A stretch of DNA of 50,282 nucleotides from Candidatus Falkowiibacteriota bacterium (GCA_009885285.1 VFKX01000005.1:1-50282); one strand, 5' to 3'; numbered from the stretch's first letter, positions 40,601-49,387 are shown. Program-made: numbers and translations. Notes: generated by a model not told the origin, from the sequence alone.

Positions 40601-40626
40601 TTGAAGAAGTTTTCCGCGTAATTTAA
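37615..40626 (+). CDS. Tandem-duplicated PilB/GspE type IV pilus/T2SS assembly ATPase (1003 aa, two complete ATPase modules)
   Basis: GPTGSGKTTTLYAVLNKLN and GPTGSGKTTTLYSILNKLN; EDPIEYQL twice; VGEIRD/IGEIRD; GHLVLSTMHTND and GHLVLSTIHANS; CQTC..CDQC and CPYC..CVKC Zn motifs; MshEN-like N-term. Confidence 0.95.
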   Translation: MSDLASIENLINPTDDEESVAGLFAKKQGEIKNKEIEKETKEAAQQLGFDYVNLSGFPISPEALALIQEQRAKELGAICFYYDGKSIRLGCVSPTTEVKAEMTRLGDQYFANTKLYLISTTSLEIGLEAYKNLPKVKKYESGVEITEENLEKFKSDISSYKSLNEKINEVNITDIITLILATAMKVRGSDIHIEAEETGVVIRIRIDGVLQEAAVIDRTKWNKIVSRLKILARVKINIDNQPQDGRYTIYLTNKKIDVRVSFLPTAYGESVVMRLLDSSSVALEFESLGIRPEIMPLLAREISKPNGLVVTVGPTGSGKTTTLYAVLNKLNRPGTKIITLEDPIEYQLKGINQSQVDEKRGYTFSDGLRSILRQDPNVVMVGEIRDLETAEIAVQASLTGHLVLSTMHTNDSAGSIPRLIDLGVKPYFLAPSINVIIGQRLVRKVCQTCRVEHVLSVDESEQINKILAVLSPKAGVNIPSTLPTIYAAGPGCDQCNFIGYKGRLGIYEVLAMNDKLKQLTIDQAPSFKLLQQAIEDGMITMLQDGILKIMDGLTSIEEVYRVIGNFDYINELYDVVISQTIGRGVKITPAQFQKAGELSQSIGDISQAVKDIPTGEIINLVLALGAVSDAGDIHIEPTEIDVKVRFRIDGVMHDVLSLPKTSYFPLLSEIKILAGAPTNVKRATFDGRFAIYLPDNKVDCRLSIIAGGYGETIVIRLLSTSAANLDMNKLGITAVAFDSLQEAMKKTRGIIITTGPTGSGKTTTLYSILNKLNKADVKIITVEDPIEYQLAGVMQTQIDEERGYTFASAMRSLLRQNPNIMMIGEIRDSETAKIAIEASLTGHLVLSTIHANSAASAISRFVGLGVDRQTLANSIEFAIGQRLVRRLCPYCKKVADVSPEEIKHVQDILANIKNPKITIPTNLFFYTGVGCVKCGQIGYKGRLGLYETLTMSPNIQKLIQTENVIDVDIENAAVSEGMVTMIQDGVLKALNGDTSLEEVFRVI

Positions 40627-40642
40627 TTTTGTAATTATTCTT

Positions 40643-41218
40643 ATGATCAGCCCTAAATTTTTAGAAGAACTCAGAAAAGACTACCAAGCCAATGAATCAG
40701 AGCGTCGCCAGATAATCAGCGCCTCCAACAATATCTTGTTTGAGGCTAAGAAAACAATATTTGCCCTGCAAAGACAAGATTTTAAAACTGCCGTGACTAA
40801 AATTGCAGCCAACGAAGAAAATCTAAAAAATCTCGCCAAACGCTTCGGCCAAGAACGATTGAACAAGGAAGGGGCTTATAAAGCAGCGGCCGAAGAATAT
40901 CTTGAAGGCAAGACTTTTTTCTTGGTCATTAAGGGTAAAAAAATAGAAGCAACTCCAGGTTTGCAACTTGACTATGAGGCTTATCTCGGCGGAATTTGTG
41001 ACTTAATTGGCGAATTAGTCAGATACGCAACTAACCAAGCCGCTAACGGCAAATTCACCGCTGTGGCAAAAATCAAACAAGGTGCAGAGGACATTATGGC
41101 GCAACTGATTGACTTTGATATGACTGGCTACCTTCGAACCAAATATGACCAAGCCCGTGGCCACTTGCGTAAACTTGAGCAGATGGCCTATGAAATCAAA
41201 TTAAGGGGTAAAAAATAA
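40643..41218 (+). CDS. Translin/TRAX-family protein (putative C3PO-like RNase)
   Basis: GLQLDYEAYLGGICDLIGELVRYATNQAANGKF..YLRTKYDQARGHLRKLEQMAYEIKLRG aligns by eye to translin/TRAX C-terminal half; EEYLEG upstream. Confidence 0.85.
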   Translation: MISPKFLEELRKDYQANESERRQIISASNNILFEAKKTIFALQRQDFKTAVTKIAANEENLKNLAKRFGQERLNKEGAYKAAAEEYLEGKTFFLVIKGKKIEATPGLQLDYEAYLGGICDLIGELVRYATNQAANGKFTAVAKIKQGAEDIMAQLIDFDMTGYLRTKYDQARGHLRKLEQMAYEIKLRGKK

Positions 41219-41229
41219 TCCTTCCCCTT

Positions 41230-41730
41230 ATGATGATTGCTATAATCTCCGACATTCACGACAATGTCGCTAATTTAGAGAAGTGCTTGAGTTGGTGTCT
41301 TAAAAACGATATAGAGAAGCTAGTCGCCTGTGGCGATATGGCAAATATTGATACAATTGCCTATTTATCTGCTAATTTTCCGGGAGAAATATATTTAATT
41401 GACGGTAACGCCGAGCTTTATGGTGAACGTGAACTTGAACCGTTCACTAATATCATTTATAGCGGTGAGATAGGCTTAAGAGAAATCGGCGGTCTAAGAA
41501 TCGGCTTCTGCCACCAGCCAGAAAAGATTAAGAAAGTTTTTAAACTGGCACAAACGGCTCCGGACTTCATCTTTTACGGACATACTCATAAACCTTGGCT
41601 CGAGCGCGACGGAGATACGACCATAGCTAATCCTGGTAATCTCGCCGGCATTATCCATCAAGCCACCTTCGCCGTCCTTGATTGCCAATATAAAAAATTA
41701 GATTTAAAAATACTTGCTGATTTAAAATAA
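41230..41730 (+). CDS. Calcineurin-like phosphoesterase, YfcE/MJ0936-type
   Basis: IAIISDIHDNVANLEKCL, VACGDMAN, DGNAE, YGHTHKPWLERDG. Confidence 0.9.
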   Translation: MMIAIISDIHDNVANLEKCLSWCLKNDIEKLVACGDMANIDTIAYLSANFPGEIYLIDGNAELYGERELEPFTNIIYSGEIGLREIGGLRIGFCHQPEKIKKVFKLAQTAPDFIFYGHTHKPWLERDGDTTIANPGNLAGIIHQATFAVLDCQYKKLDLKILADLK

Positions 41731-41742
41731 GTCCTTAACAAT

Positions 41743-42528
41743 ATGGACAATCTTTCAAAATTAAAAAGCGTCTTGATCGGCACGATTAAGGCAGCCGGAC
41801 TCGCCATCATTAAAGATTATAATGATCTGGATATGAAGAGCGTTAAGCTTAAATCTGCTCGCGACCTAGTGACCGGAGCGGATTTAAAAAGTGAAAAGAT
41901 AATCTTAGACAAAATCAAAGCTAGCTTTCCTGATCATCAAATACTGTCCGAGGAATCAGGCCGCAGCGGCAAAAAAAGCGACTATCTCTGGATTATCGAC
42001 CCGCTCGATGGGACCACGAATTTTTTCATGCATAACCCGCTCTGGTCGGTTTCGATTGGACTAGCGTATAAAGGCAAAATGATAATGGGCGCTGTTTATG
42101 CTCCCATGCAAAAAGAGTTATACCACGCCGTCCTCGGTCAGGGTGCGTATCTGAATAACAAGAAAATTACGGTCAATAATGACCCGATCAAATCTTTAAA
42201 CGCCTTCTGTCATGGTCGGGAAATTAAAAATATTCAGAGAATGGTTAAATACTTCGCTTACCAAAAAGAGCATAGTCTTGATTGCCGACAAATCGGCAGT
42301 GCCGCCATTGAAACAGCTTATGTGGCTGCCGGCCGACTCTCATCGATCCTTATTCCCGGGGCCTGGCCTTGGGATGTAGCAGCTGGCACGATTCTAATTA
42401 GAGAAGCTGGTGGCAAGGTCACCGACTTTAACGGTCGAGAATGGAATCACGCCGAAAGAGATTATTTAGGGGCAAGTCAGAAGTCGCATAAAAAAATACT
42501 TAAAATTATAAAATCACTGGGAATATAA
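41743..42528 (+). CDS. Inositol monophosphatase/FIG superfamily phosphatase
   Basis: ILSEESG, IIDPLDGTTNFFMHNPLWSVSIG, WPWDVAAGTILIREAGG. Confidence 0.95.
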   Translation: MDNLSKLKSVLIGTIKAAGLAIIKDYNDLDMKSVKLKSARDLVTGADLKSEKIILDKIKASFPDHQILSEESGRSGKKSDYLWIIDPLDGTTNFFMHNPLWSVSIGLAYKGKMIMGAVYAPMQKELYHAVLGQGAYLNNKKITVNNDPIKSLNAFCHGREIKNIQRMVKYFAYQKEHSLDCRQIGSAAIETAYVAAGRLSSILIPGAWPWDVAAGTILIREAGGKVTDFNGREWNHAERDYLGASQKSHKKILKIIKSLGI

Positions 42529-42542
42529 TTACCGAACTACTT

Positions 42543-42570
42543 AAAAGCCATCCGTAAAGATGGCTTTTAT
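42543..42570. terminator. Bidirectional terminator between the IMPase and uvrA genes
   Basis: AAAAGCCATCCGTAAAGATGGCTTTT. Confidence 0.8.
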
Positions 42571-42581
42571 ATTTCACTTTT

Positions 42582-45071
42582 CTAGATAATCGCTTTCAGA
42601 TATTTACCGGTATGGCTTTTGGGGTTCTGAGAAATTTCAATCGGCGTACCAGCGCCAACCAAGTAACCACCAGCATCTCCGCCTTCTGGCCCCATATCAA
42701 TAATCCAATCTACGGATTTAATAACATCCAGATTATGTTCAATAATCAAAACAGTATTACCCTGATCAACCAACATGTTTAAGACTTTTAGTAATCTATC
42801 AATATCAGCAAAATGCAGGCCAGTGGTTGGTTCATCAAGAATGTATAAAGTCTTGCCAGTCGCGCGTCGAGATAATTCAGTCGCCAGCTTGATGCGCTGC
42901 GCTTCACCGCCTGAAAATGTCGTTGCACTTTGACCGAGTTTGATATAGCCCAAACCAACTTCGTCCAAAGTCTTCAGTTTTTGACTGATCGCCGAGTGCC
43001 CCTTAAAGAATTCTTTAGCTTCTTCAATGGTCATCTCCAGGACCTCATAAATATTTTTACCTTTATACAAAACTTCTAAGACTTTGGACTGAAATTTCTT
43101 GCCGCCACAGACATCGCAAGTCAGATAAACATCGGATAAGAATTGCATCTCAACTTTAATAACACCATCGCCAGCACAATTCTCACATCTTCCGCCAGGG
43201 ACATTAAAAGAAAAATGTCCGGCACTTAATCCCTTAACGCGCGCTTCCGGCAAGTCAGCAAATAAATCTCGGATATAGGTAAACAAACCGGTATAAGTAG
43301 CGGGGTTAGACCGCGGCGTCCGACCAATCGGCGATTGATCAATGTCAATCACTTTATCAATATGCTCTAGCCCGGTTAAATCTTTATGAACACCCGGTTC
43401 AGTCTTAGCACGATAGAATTTTTTGGTCAGGGCATTGGCTAAAATATCATTCATCAAAGTTGACTTGCCGCTACCAGAAACACCGGTAATAGCCACTAGT
43501 TTTCCCAGAGGAATATCGACGTCAACATTCTTTAAGTTATGTTCAGTGGCACCCGATATCTTAATAGACTTGCCGTTACCCGGTCTAAATATTTTTGGCG
43601 TTTTAATTTCTTTTTTTCCTGACAGATAGGCACCGGTAAGAGATGGGGCACAATCCTTAATATCTTCTGGTAGACCAGAAAACAGGACATTGCCACCAAA
43701 ATCACCTGCTCCGGGACCGATATCAATCAACCAATCGGCCGCCACCATTGTCGAAGCGTCATGTTCAACTACAATCACGGTGTTGCCGTTATCTCGCAAT
43801 TCTTTCAGGGTCAATATTAACTTATCATTATCACGTTGATGTAGGCCAATAGAGGGCTCATCTAAAACATATAAGACACCGCAGAGAGCTGAGCCGACTT
43901 GCGAAGCTAAGCGGATACGCTGGGCTTCTCCGCCGCTCAAAGTGGCGGCTGCCCGACTCAGAGTGAGATAATCGAGGCCGACGTTAGCGAGAAACTCCAG
44001 GTTCTTCACCATCTCCTTAATGATTGGTTCGGCAATTTTGGCGCCGCCGTTTAAACCGGCCGAATTTTTTATCCACGAAGATAGAAGTTCTACCGCGGAC
44101 TTAATACTTTTATCAGTCACTTCAATGATGGACAAACCGTCAATCTTTACCAGTAAGGATTCTGGTCGCAAGCGAGCTCCCTGGCATGACGGGCACAAAG
44201 CAGTCCGCATTACCTTTTCAATCTCCTGCTTAACAAATCCGGACTTGGTCTCCTGATACTTTTCTTCAAGCGCAGCTAAAATACCTTTAAACTCGCTATC
44301 GCCTCTGAGTAATAGATTTTTATGGACAGTATTTATATCCTTAATAGCGGGACGCAAGCTGAAGTCATGCCGTTCTGCCAACTTTTCCAATTCAAATAAT
44401 AAGCCACTCACGCTTAGATTAGCATGAGATAAAGGCTTAATAGCTCCTTCCGGGATACTAAGGTTATTATTAAACACTAATTCTGGGTCAATTTCTGACT
44501 TTGTTCCCAATCCGCCGCAAACCAAGCAGGCTCCATGGCCAGAGTTGAAAGAAAAATCGCGTGGCTCTAGCTCAACGCGGCGATAATCGCAATTAGGACA
44601 AGAAAAATATCTTTCTAGGCGCACTGATTTAATTTCGCGGCCGCGAACCGTCTTAGCCGTCTTTTTTTCTTCAGACGCTCTCTTCAGCTTAATTTGGCAA
44701 TGCGGGCAAAACGGCTGTCCGGCTCGAGCATACAACAAACGCAGATAATCATAGATTTCTGTGATAGTGCCGACGGTCGATCGCGGATTATGGCCCACTG
44801 TCCGCTGATCAATTGAAATAGCCGGCGACAAGCCTTCAACCGAATCAACATCCGGCTTATCCATCAAACCGACAAATTGGCGGGCATAGGAAGACAGGGA
44901 CTCGACATAACGGCGCTGCCCCTCGGCATAAATAGTATCAAACGCTAAAGATGATTTTCCTGATCCTGATAGGCCGGTAATGACCACTAGCTTATCTCGA
45001 GGAATGTCTAAATCAATATTCTTGAGATTATTAGTCCTTGCCCCGCGGATCTTAATGAAATTCTCGGCCAT
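42582..45071 (-). CDS. uvrA: UvrA-family ABC ATPase, short (829 aa) UvrA lacking the UvrB-binding region
   Basis: [34 protein letters not shown]; two [18 protein letters not shown] signatures; three Zn/Cys motifs; truncated interval between CPHC and CPNC. Confidence 0.95.
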   Translation of the reverse strand: MAENFIKIRGARTNNLKNIDLDIPRDKLVVITGLSGSGKSSLAFDTIYAEGQRRYVESLSSYARQFVGLMDKPDVDSVEGLSPAISIDQRTVGHNPRSTVGTITEIYDYLRLLYARAGQPFCPHCQIKLKRASEEKKTAKTVRGREIKSVRLERYFSCPNCDYRRVELEPRDFSFNSGHGACLVCGGLGTKSEIDPELVFNNNLSIPEGAIKPLSHANLSVSGLLFELEKLAERHDFSLRPAIKDINTVHKNLLLRGDSEFKGILAALEEKYQETKSGFVKQEIEKVMRTALCPSCQGARLRPESLLVKIDGLSIIEVTDKSIKSAVELLSSWIKNSAGLNGGAKIAEPIIKEMVKNLEFLANVGLDYLTLSRAAATLSGGEAQRIRLASQVGSALCGVLYVLDEPSIGLHQRDNDKLILTLKELRDNGNTVIVVEHDASTMVAADWLIDIGPGAGDFGGNVLFSGLPEDIKDCAPSLTGAYLSGKKEIKTPKIFRPGNGKSIKISGATEHNLKNVDVDIPLGKLVAITGVSGSGKSTLMNDILANALTKKFYRAKTEPGVHKDLTGLEHIDKVIDIDQSPIGRTPRSNPATYTGLFTYIRDLFADLPEARVKGLSAGHFSFNVPGGRCENCAGDGVIKVEMQFLSDVYLTCDVCGGKKFQSKVLEVLYKGKNIYEVLEMTIEEAKEFFKGHSAISQKLKTLDEVGLGYIKLGQSATTFSGGEAQRIKLATELSRRATGKTLYILDEPTTGLHFADIDRLLKVLNMLVDQGNTVLIIEHNLDVIKSVDWIIDMGPEGGDAGGYLVGAGTPIEISQNPKSHTGKYLKAII

Positions 45072-45168
45072 GTAATTGGTGAATATTAAAAAATAATAGG
45101 TTTATTGTAGCGGAAAATCATTTAAAAAACAAGCCTAGCCGCGGTAGGCCAGACTTACCCTAAACTCC

Positions 45169-46206
45169 TTAAAATATTGGGTAAAAAATCTTTAAGATAG
45201 CGATCAATATCTTATCGGAAAACTTTATATTCCTACCGGCCGCTTCGAAAGGAATAGCTTCCTTTTTCCAGCTCTCGATAATTTTCTTCAAATCAGATAC
45301 TAACTGCTTTTGCTGAAAAAACATGCCGGCTTCAATATTCCAACGAAAAGACAAAATATCCATGTTTTGCGAGCCGATAACGCCCTCATTATCATCAATT
45401 AGCATGATTTTAGCATGATTCATGGTCGGCATCAGGTAAAACTTCACGCCCATGGCCGACATCCGGCATGAGTTAAGATAATTAACTTTATTTAGAGGCT
45501 TTACGTCAGTATCGTCAGGAATAATAATTTCGACGGTTACACCGCGCCGACAAGCATCGTCGAGTAAAGCTAGCATCCAGCGAGGCGGCAGTAGATATGG
45601 GGTCGCCATCCGAATAGACTCCTTAGCTCCAATAATCTTCTTTTTATAATACTCGCTCAAATGATAGCCGCCCCGGGTCACCGATAAATTATCAACGATC
45701 CAGGATTTTATCTTCTTAACAAGTGGCAAGCGGCTATATTTTAGAACTGACTCTTTTTTACCTCCGGCCATTTCATAGCCGTAAGCAAAGGATTTTAAAA
45801 GAGGCTTGACGATATATCCCTGAAGCTTAACCTGCATATCCCGCCAATTTCTGGTTTTCTCTTCAATATTAACTCCCCCGATAAGAGCAGTCTTATTATC
45901 AATGATAATTATCTTGCGATGCGTGTGCCTGAACCAATGAGAGAAAAAAATGAACTCGGCCCCCGCCTGTCGCAACTCGGTAATTGTTTCCGCCTTCAAA
46001 GAATTACTGCCATATGAATCAGCAATTATCACCACTTCAATGCCCGCTCGAGCCTTTTCCTTAATCAGCTTCAGAAAATCATGAGTCTCTCGAGTATCAT
46101 TCAAAAAAATATACATCTCAATATAAATGGATTTACTGGCGGCTGCCATGGCTTTAAACATAGCATCCCAAGCTTTATATGAAGTTGTATAGAGCCGGTA
46201 TTTCAT
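45169..46206 (-). CDS. Phospholipase D/cardiolipin synthase-like protein
   Basis: Two HxK(x4)D motifs: HTHRKIIIIDNKTALIGGVN and MNHAKIMLIDDNEGVIGSQN. Confidence 0.93.
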   Translation of the reverse strand: MKYRLYTTSYKAWDAMFKAMAAASKSIYIEMYIFLNDTRETHDFLKLIKEKARAGIEVVIIADSYGSNSLKAETITELRQAGAEFIFFSHWFRHTHRKIIIIDNKTALIGGVNIEEKTRNWRDMQVKLQGYIVKPLLKSFAYGYEMAGGKKESVLKYSRLPLVKKIKSWIVDNLSVTRGGYHLSEYYKKKIIGAKESIRMATPYLLPPRWMLALLDDACRRGVTVEIIIPDDTDVKPLNKVNYLNSCRMSAMGVKFYLMPTMNHAKIMLIDDNEGVIGSQNMDILSFRWNIEAGMFFQQKQLVSDLKKIIESWKKEAIPFEAAGRNIKFSDKILIAILKIFYPIF

Positions 46207-47027
46207 TGAATGTAACTGGCTAAAAGTTTCTTTATTTTAGGAATTGCTTTATCTGTCGCTTTTTCGCCTATCCGAATTAGCTCATCAGTCACAGCTTTAC
46301 TGAAATAGCTTTGCAAACCCTGGTCTTTGACCAGCATAGAAGTATCTGGTTCAATAATAATATCCGCGCCCCGAATATCGGCCTTTGCCAAGTTATGTAA
46401 GACAATCCGAGTACTGCGTAAAATGACTTTCGGCATGGTAAATTTCCGATTTACAAATTCATTCTGATGATACAAATTTACACCAATAACAATATCAGCC
46501 CCCATGTTCTTCACTAGATTACAAGGAACCGGATTACTAAGTCCGCCATCGACACAAAGTTTGCCGGCATGAGAAACAGGCTTAAAGACCAAAGGAACGG
46601 CCACGCTCGCCTGAACCGCACGCGCGACATCACCCGTCTCAAAGATGTAAGGCAAACCACTGATTAGGTCAGTGGCAACAATACGCAAAGGTATTTTCAA
46701 ACTCGCAAAAGTATAATGATTCAGGCTTTTTTTCAAAACCGCATTAACCTTGCTACCCCCGATAAATCCGCCGGTCAAACTGAAGTCAAGAAACATTGGT
46801 AGATTCTCTAAAGGACGTTCGGCTAATTCTGCCTGCATCTTCTTAACATCGGCATGGGCGGCATAATAGGCAGCTATCCAAGCGCCGATACTAGCGCCAC
46901 TTAAATAATCAATGGGGATGCCATGCTTAACAAGCGACTTAATCACACCAATGTGAGCAAATCCCCGAAAAGCACCGGAGCCAAGAGCCAGACCGATAGT
47001 TTTACGCCCTACAACTTGCTTTTGCAT
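46203..47027 (-). CDS. Patatin-like phospholipase (RssA-like)
   Basis: LALGSGAFRGFAHIGVIKSL, SGASIGAW (GxSxG), DGGLSNPVP. Confidence 0.95.
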   Translation of the reverse strand: MQKQVVGRKTIGLALGSGAFRGFAHIGVIKSLVKHGIPIDYLSGASIGAWIAAYYAAHADVKKMQAELAERPLENLPMFLDFSLTGGFIGGSKVNAVLKKSLNHYTFASLKIPLRIVATDLISGLPYIFETGDVARAVQASVAVPLVFKPVSHAGKLCVDGGLSNPVPCNLVKNMGADIVIGVNLYHQNEFVNRKFTMPKVILRSTRIVLHNLAKADIRGADIIIEPDTSMLVKDQGLQSYFSKAVTDELIRIGEKATDKAIPKIKKLLASYIQ

Positions 47028-47038
47028 ATGTGTCTGGT

Positions 47039-47383
47039 TTATTGATGGCCGCCGACTTGCTGATGCTCTCGGATTTCCGCCACCTTGAGCTTGATCTGAG
47101 CATTGGTAATCTGCTGCGGATTCTGCAGGCGAACCTCTAGCTCCTTTTCGATCTCGTCTTCATTATTTACGCCTTCGGCCGCAATATCCTGCCTAATAGA
47201 TTCTTTAATGGCATCCAACTCTTTCGCATCGCGAGATTTTAAAAATTCCTGAGCTGTCTCAGCCTTGATTTCTTCCAGATGCTTGTCGTAGTCATGTGAT
47301 TTTTCGGAAGACTTAGTGTTAAATTCGGCAGCGGCCTGCTCTGCTTCAGCAGAGAAACTCTGCAAATGATTTTCTAGATTCAT
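47039..47383 (-). CDS. Hypothetical charged/coiled-coil protein (114 aa)
   Basis: Helical, acidic ORF just upstream of the patatin gene. Confidence 0.6.
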   Translation of the reverse strand: MNLENHLQSFSAEAEQAAAEFNTKSSEKSHDYDKHLEEIKAETAQEFLKSRDAKELDAIKESIRQDIAAEGVNNEDEIEKELEVRLQNPQQITNAQIKLKVAEIREHQQVGGHQ

Positions 47384-47613
47384 ATGTTTAATAAGATTAC
47401 TATTGAATTCAAGTACATATTACCATATCTACAATAATCATCATACTGATAAGTTTTGTTGTTTAACTAGTAATTCAATCATCGGCCGGGCAATCGGAGA
47501 TATATCAATATCATTGAGTTTATCAAGGTCAATAAACGCGGCACCGAGATGAAAGCGTTGACCGCCAGCAAGATTATTCATAATTACAAGTTATCATAAA
47601 TATTGCCGAAAAA

Positions 47614-47640
47614 CAAAAACTCCGGCCATTACCAGAGTTT
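47614..47640. terminator. Hairpin immediately preceding repeat copy A
   Basis: AAACTCCGGCCATTACCAGAGTTT. Confidence 0.6.
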
Positions 47641-47643
47641 TAA

Positions 47644-47723
47644 GTGTAGTCTTCAGGTCTGAAATTTATCAAAATTTTGATGGGATTATTGGGGAAATTG
47701 AGAAGTGGGCGGAAGTTTTAGGC
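47644..47723 (+). repeat. Direct repeat copy A (~80 bp)
   Basis: gtgtagtcttcaggtctgaaatttatcaaaattttgatgggattattggggaaattgagaagtgggcggaagttttaggc; about 85% identical to 49492-49571. Confidence 0.9.
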
Positions 47724-47746
47724 TAAATAAAAAATAATTAAAAAAG

Positions 47747-47773
47747 AACCCTCATCTTTTTTAGATGAGGGTT
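47747..47773 (-). terminator. Intrinsic terminator for the 47847-48404 genes
   Basis: AACCCTCATCT-TTTTT-AGATGAGGGTT with poly-T on minus strand. Confidence 0.85.
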
Positions 47774-47846
47774 AAGTGGTTTAAATGAGATGTTAGTTAT
47801 TCTTAGAAACAAATATCCAACCCGTGAGACAGAACCAGATAAGGTG

Positions 47847-48113
47847 TCATACTTTAAATGAATATCCCAGGATTGTTAGTGCGGCAAGAAAACAAAAGAA
47901 ATAAGTGAATGGTAATCTTGGCCAACTTTTTAAAGTGGAGTGAAAGTAATCATTTTCTAAAAAAGGAAAAGCTATTAATAGAAATAATCCTAGAACTTTT
48001 ATTCCCGCTAAAACAACCGAGGTATTATTCCAACTACACTTTTGGTTCTCTGGAATACTAGATTCTAGTTTTAACGTACGTCTTATTAAGTAGGGGGCCT
48101 TATTTATATCCAC
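47847..48113 (-). CDS. Small hypothetical membrane protein (88 aa)
   Basis: Two hydrophobic segments; 3 bp from the next ORF. Confidence 0.6.
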   Translation of the reverse strand: MDINKAPYLIRRTLKLESSIPENQKCSWNNTSVVLAGIKVLGLFLLIAFPFLENDYFHSTLKSWPRLPFTYFFCFLAALTILGYSFKV

Positions 48114-48116
48114 ATC

Positions 48117-48404
48117 TTAATCTTCATTCTGTTTATTTTCATCGCTGCTTATATTAAGCCAAAGAACAACAAGGGTCATTGTAATTAGGAGCGCACTAAC
48201 ACTTGCTGGCATTTTTATTAGCGATAATCCAATTCCTAGAATAACAGTTGCGCAAACACATAGCAGATAAAACGTTGCCGAAGTAAAGCTCTTAAAACCA
48301 TTTAAGATTCTAGCGACACCTAGTCGCATAACTCCGATAAAAGATATAATGGCAAGGATTAACCCTATTACAGCAAAAATTATAATTGATTCCACATGTT
48401 CCAT
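48117..48404 (-). CDS. Small hypothetical membrane protein (95 aa, ~3 TM)
   Basis: Hydrophobic ORF, divergent to the TrmB-like gene. Confidence 0.65.
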   Translation of the reverse strand: MEHVESIIIFAVIGLILAIISFIGVMRLGVARILNGFKSFTSATFYLLCVCATVILGIGLSLIKMPASVSALLITMTLVVLWLNISSDENKQNED

Positions 48405-48473
48405 TTTTTTGAATTTTTGTGTCCATATTCTAGGACAGTTATTAATTTGTGAATGAACTTATTTATTAATAAC

Positions 48474-48502
48474 TTGATAATAAATCAATTATGTGTTATA
48501 GT
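48474..48502 (+). promoter_or_regulatory. Promoter TTGATA-N17-TATAGT for the TrmB-like gene
   Basis: Spacing 17 bp, 46 bp upstream of ATG. Confidence 0.7.
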
Positions 48503-48508
48503 AAATAG

Positions 48509-48526
48509 TGTCGACTAACTACGACA
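48509..48526. promoter_or_regulatory. Inverted repeat TGTCG-ACTAACTA-CGACA, candidate operator
   Basis: Located around the expected transcription start of the regulator gene. Confidence 0.45.
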
Positions 48527-48547
48527 AATGACTAATAATTTAACCTT

Positions 48548-49378
48548 ATGCTTGATGAGATTTTTGAAAAGTTTGGCTTTAAAAAAGAACACTCTGATGT
48601 TTATTTAACGCTTCTCGAGAGTGGGGTTATATCGGCCGGGAACTTAGCGAAACGTTTAAATATACCAAGAACAACCTTGTACGGATTGTTAAACGATTTG
48701 GCACATGGCGGATTAATTCTTCAAAGCGAAAAAGAAAATATTAAACTATGGCAAGCTGTAAATCCGGAAAATATCAAAACTATTATTAATGAGAAAATAA
48801 ACTCCTTGGAAAATACTAGAAATAATTTTGATAATGTTTTGGAAAAATTAAAAGCATCACAGAAGACTGATTTTATGAGTCCCAAGTTCAATTATTTTGA
48901 GGGAGCGGAAGAAATGAAGACAATGTTAAAAAATGTACTGTTGCATGATAATTTACAAACCGAACTTTGTTGGCCGATTAAAGATATAATAAAGGTTGTC
49001 GGAGAAGAGTTTTTACATGAATTTAACAAAAAAAGGGTCCGCAATAATATCTACATTCGAGTTATTTGGCCAATAGATAAAACTGGGGACATTACTAAAG
49101 ATGTTTTTCTTGCCCCTGGCAAGGAAGTAAAACGAGAAGTAAGAATTGCCCCCGAGGGTGTTGATTTTTCTATGGGCTACTGGGCTTATGGGAACAAAGT
49201 AATATTTATGTCTTCTAAAAAAGAGAATTTTGGTTTTATTGTTGAGAGTAAAGAGCTAAGACAACTTTTAAAAACACAATTTGAAATACTCTGGAATATC
49301 TCGAAACCACTCAAGGAAGACATTGAATCTTCTAAAAAGTTTTTAGATGATATTATTAGGCCAAGATTAATTAAATAA
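48548..49378 (+). CDS. TrmB-family-like HTH transcriptional regulator
   Basis: FGFKKEHSDVYLTLLESGVISAGNLAKRLNIPRTTLYGLLNDLAHGGLI winged-helix pattern plus C-terminal effector-like domain. Confidence 0.85.
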   Translation: MLDEIFEKFGFKKEHSDVYLTLLESGVISAGNLAKRLNIPRTTLYGLLNDLAHGGLILQSEKENIKLWQAVNPENIKTIINEKINSLENTRNNFDNVLEKLKASQKTDFMSPKFNYFEGAEEMKTMLKNVLLHDNLQTELCWPIKDIIKVVGEEFLHEFNKKRVRNNIYIRVIWPIDKTGDITKDVFLAPGKEVKREVRIAPEGVDFSMGYWAYGNKVIFMSSKKENFGFIVESKELRQLLKTQFEILWNISKPLKEDIESSKKFLDDIIRPRLIK

Positions 49379-49387
49379 TAACCTCCT

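Noticed and set aside
37615-40626. Possibility that the tandem PilB is two genes joined by a lost stop/sequence error
   Set aside because: The open frame is continuous through a long linker/second N-domain with no internal SD-ATG boundary evident; kept as tandem gene, though misassembly is listed as a refuting possibility
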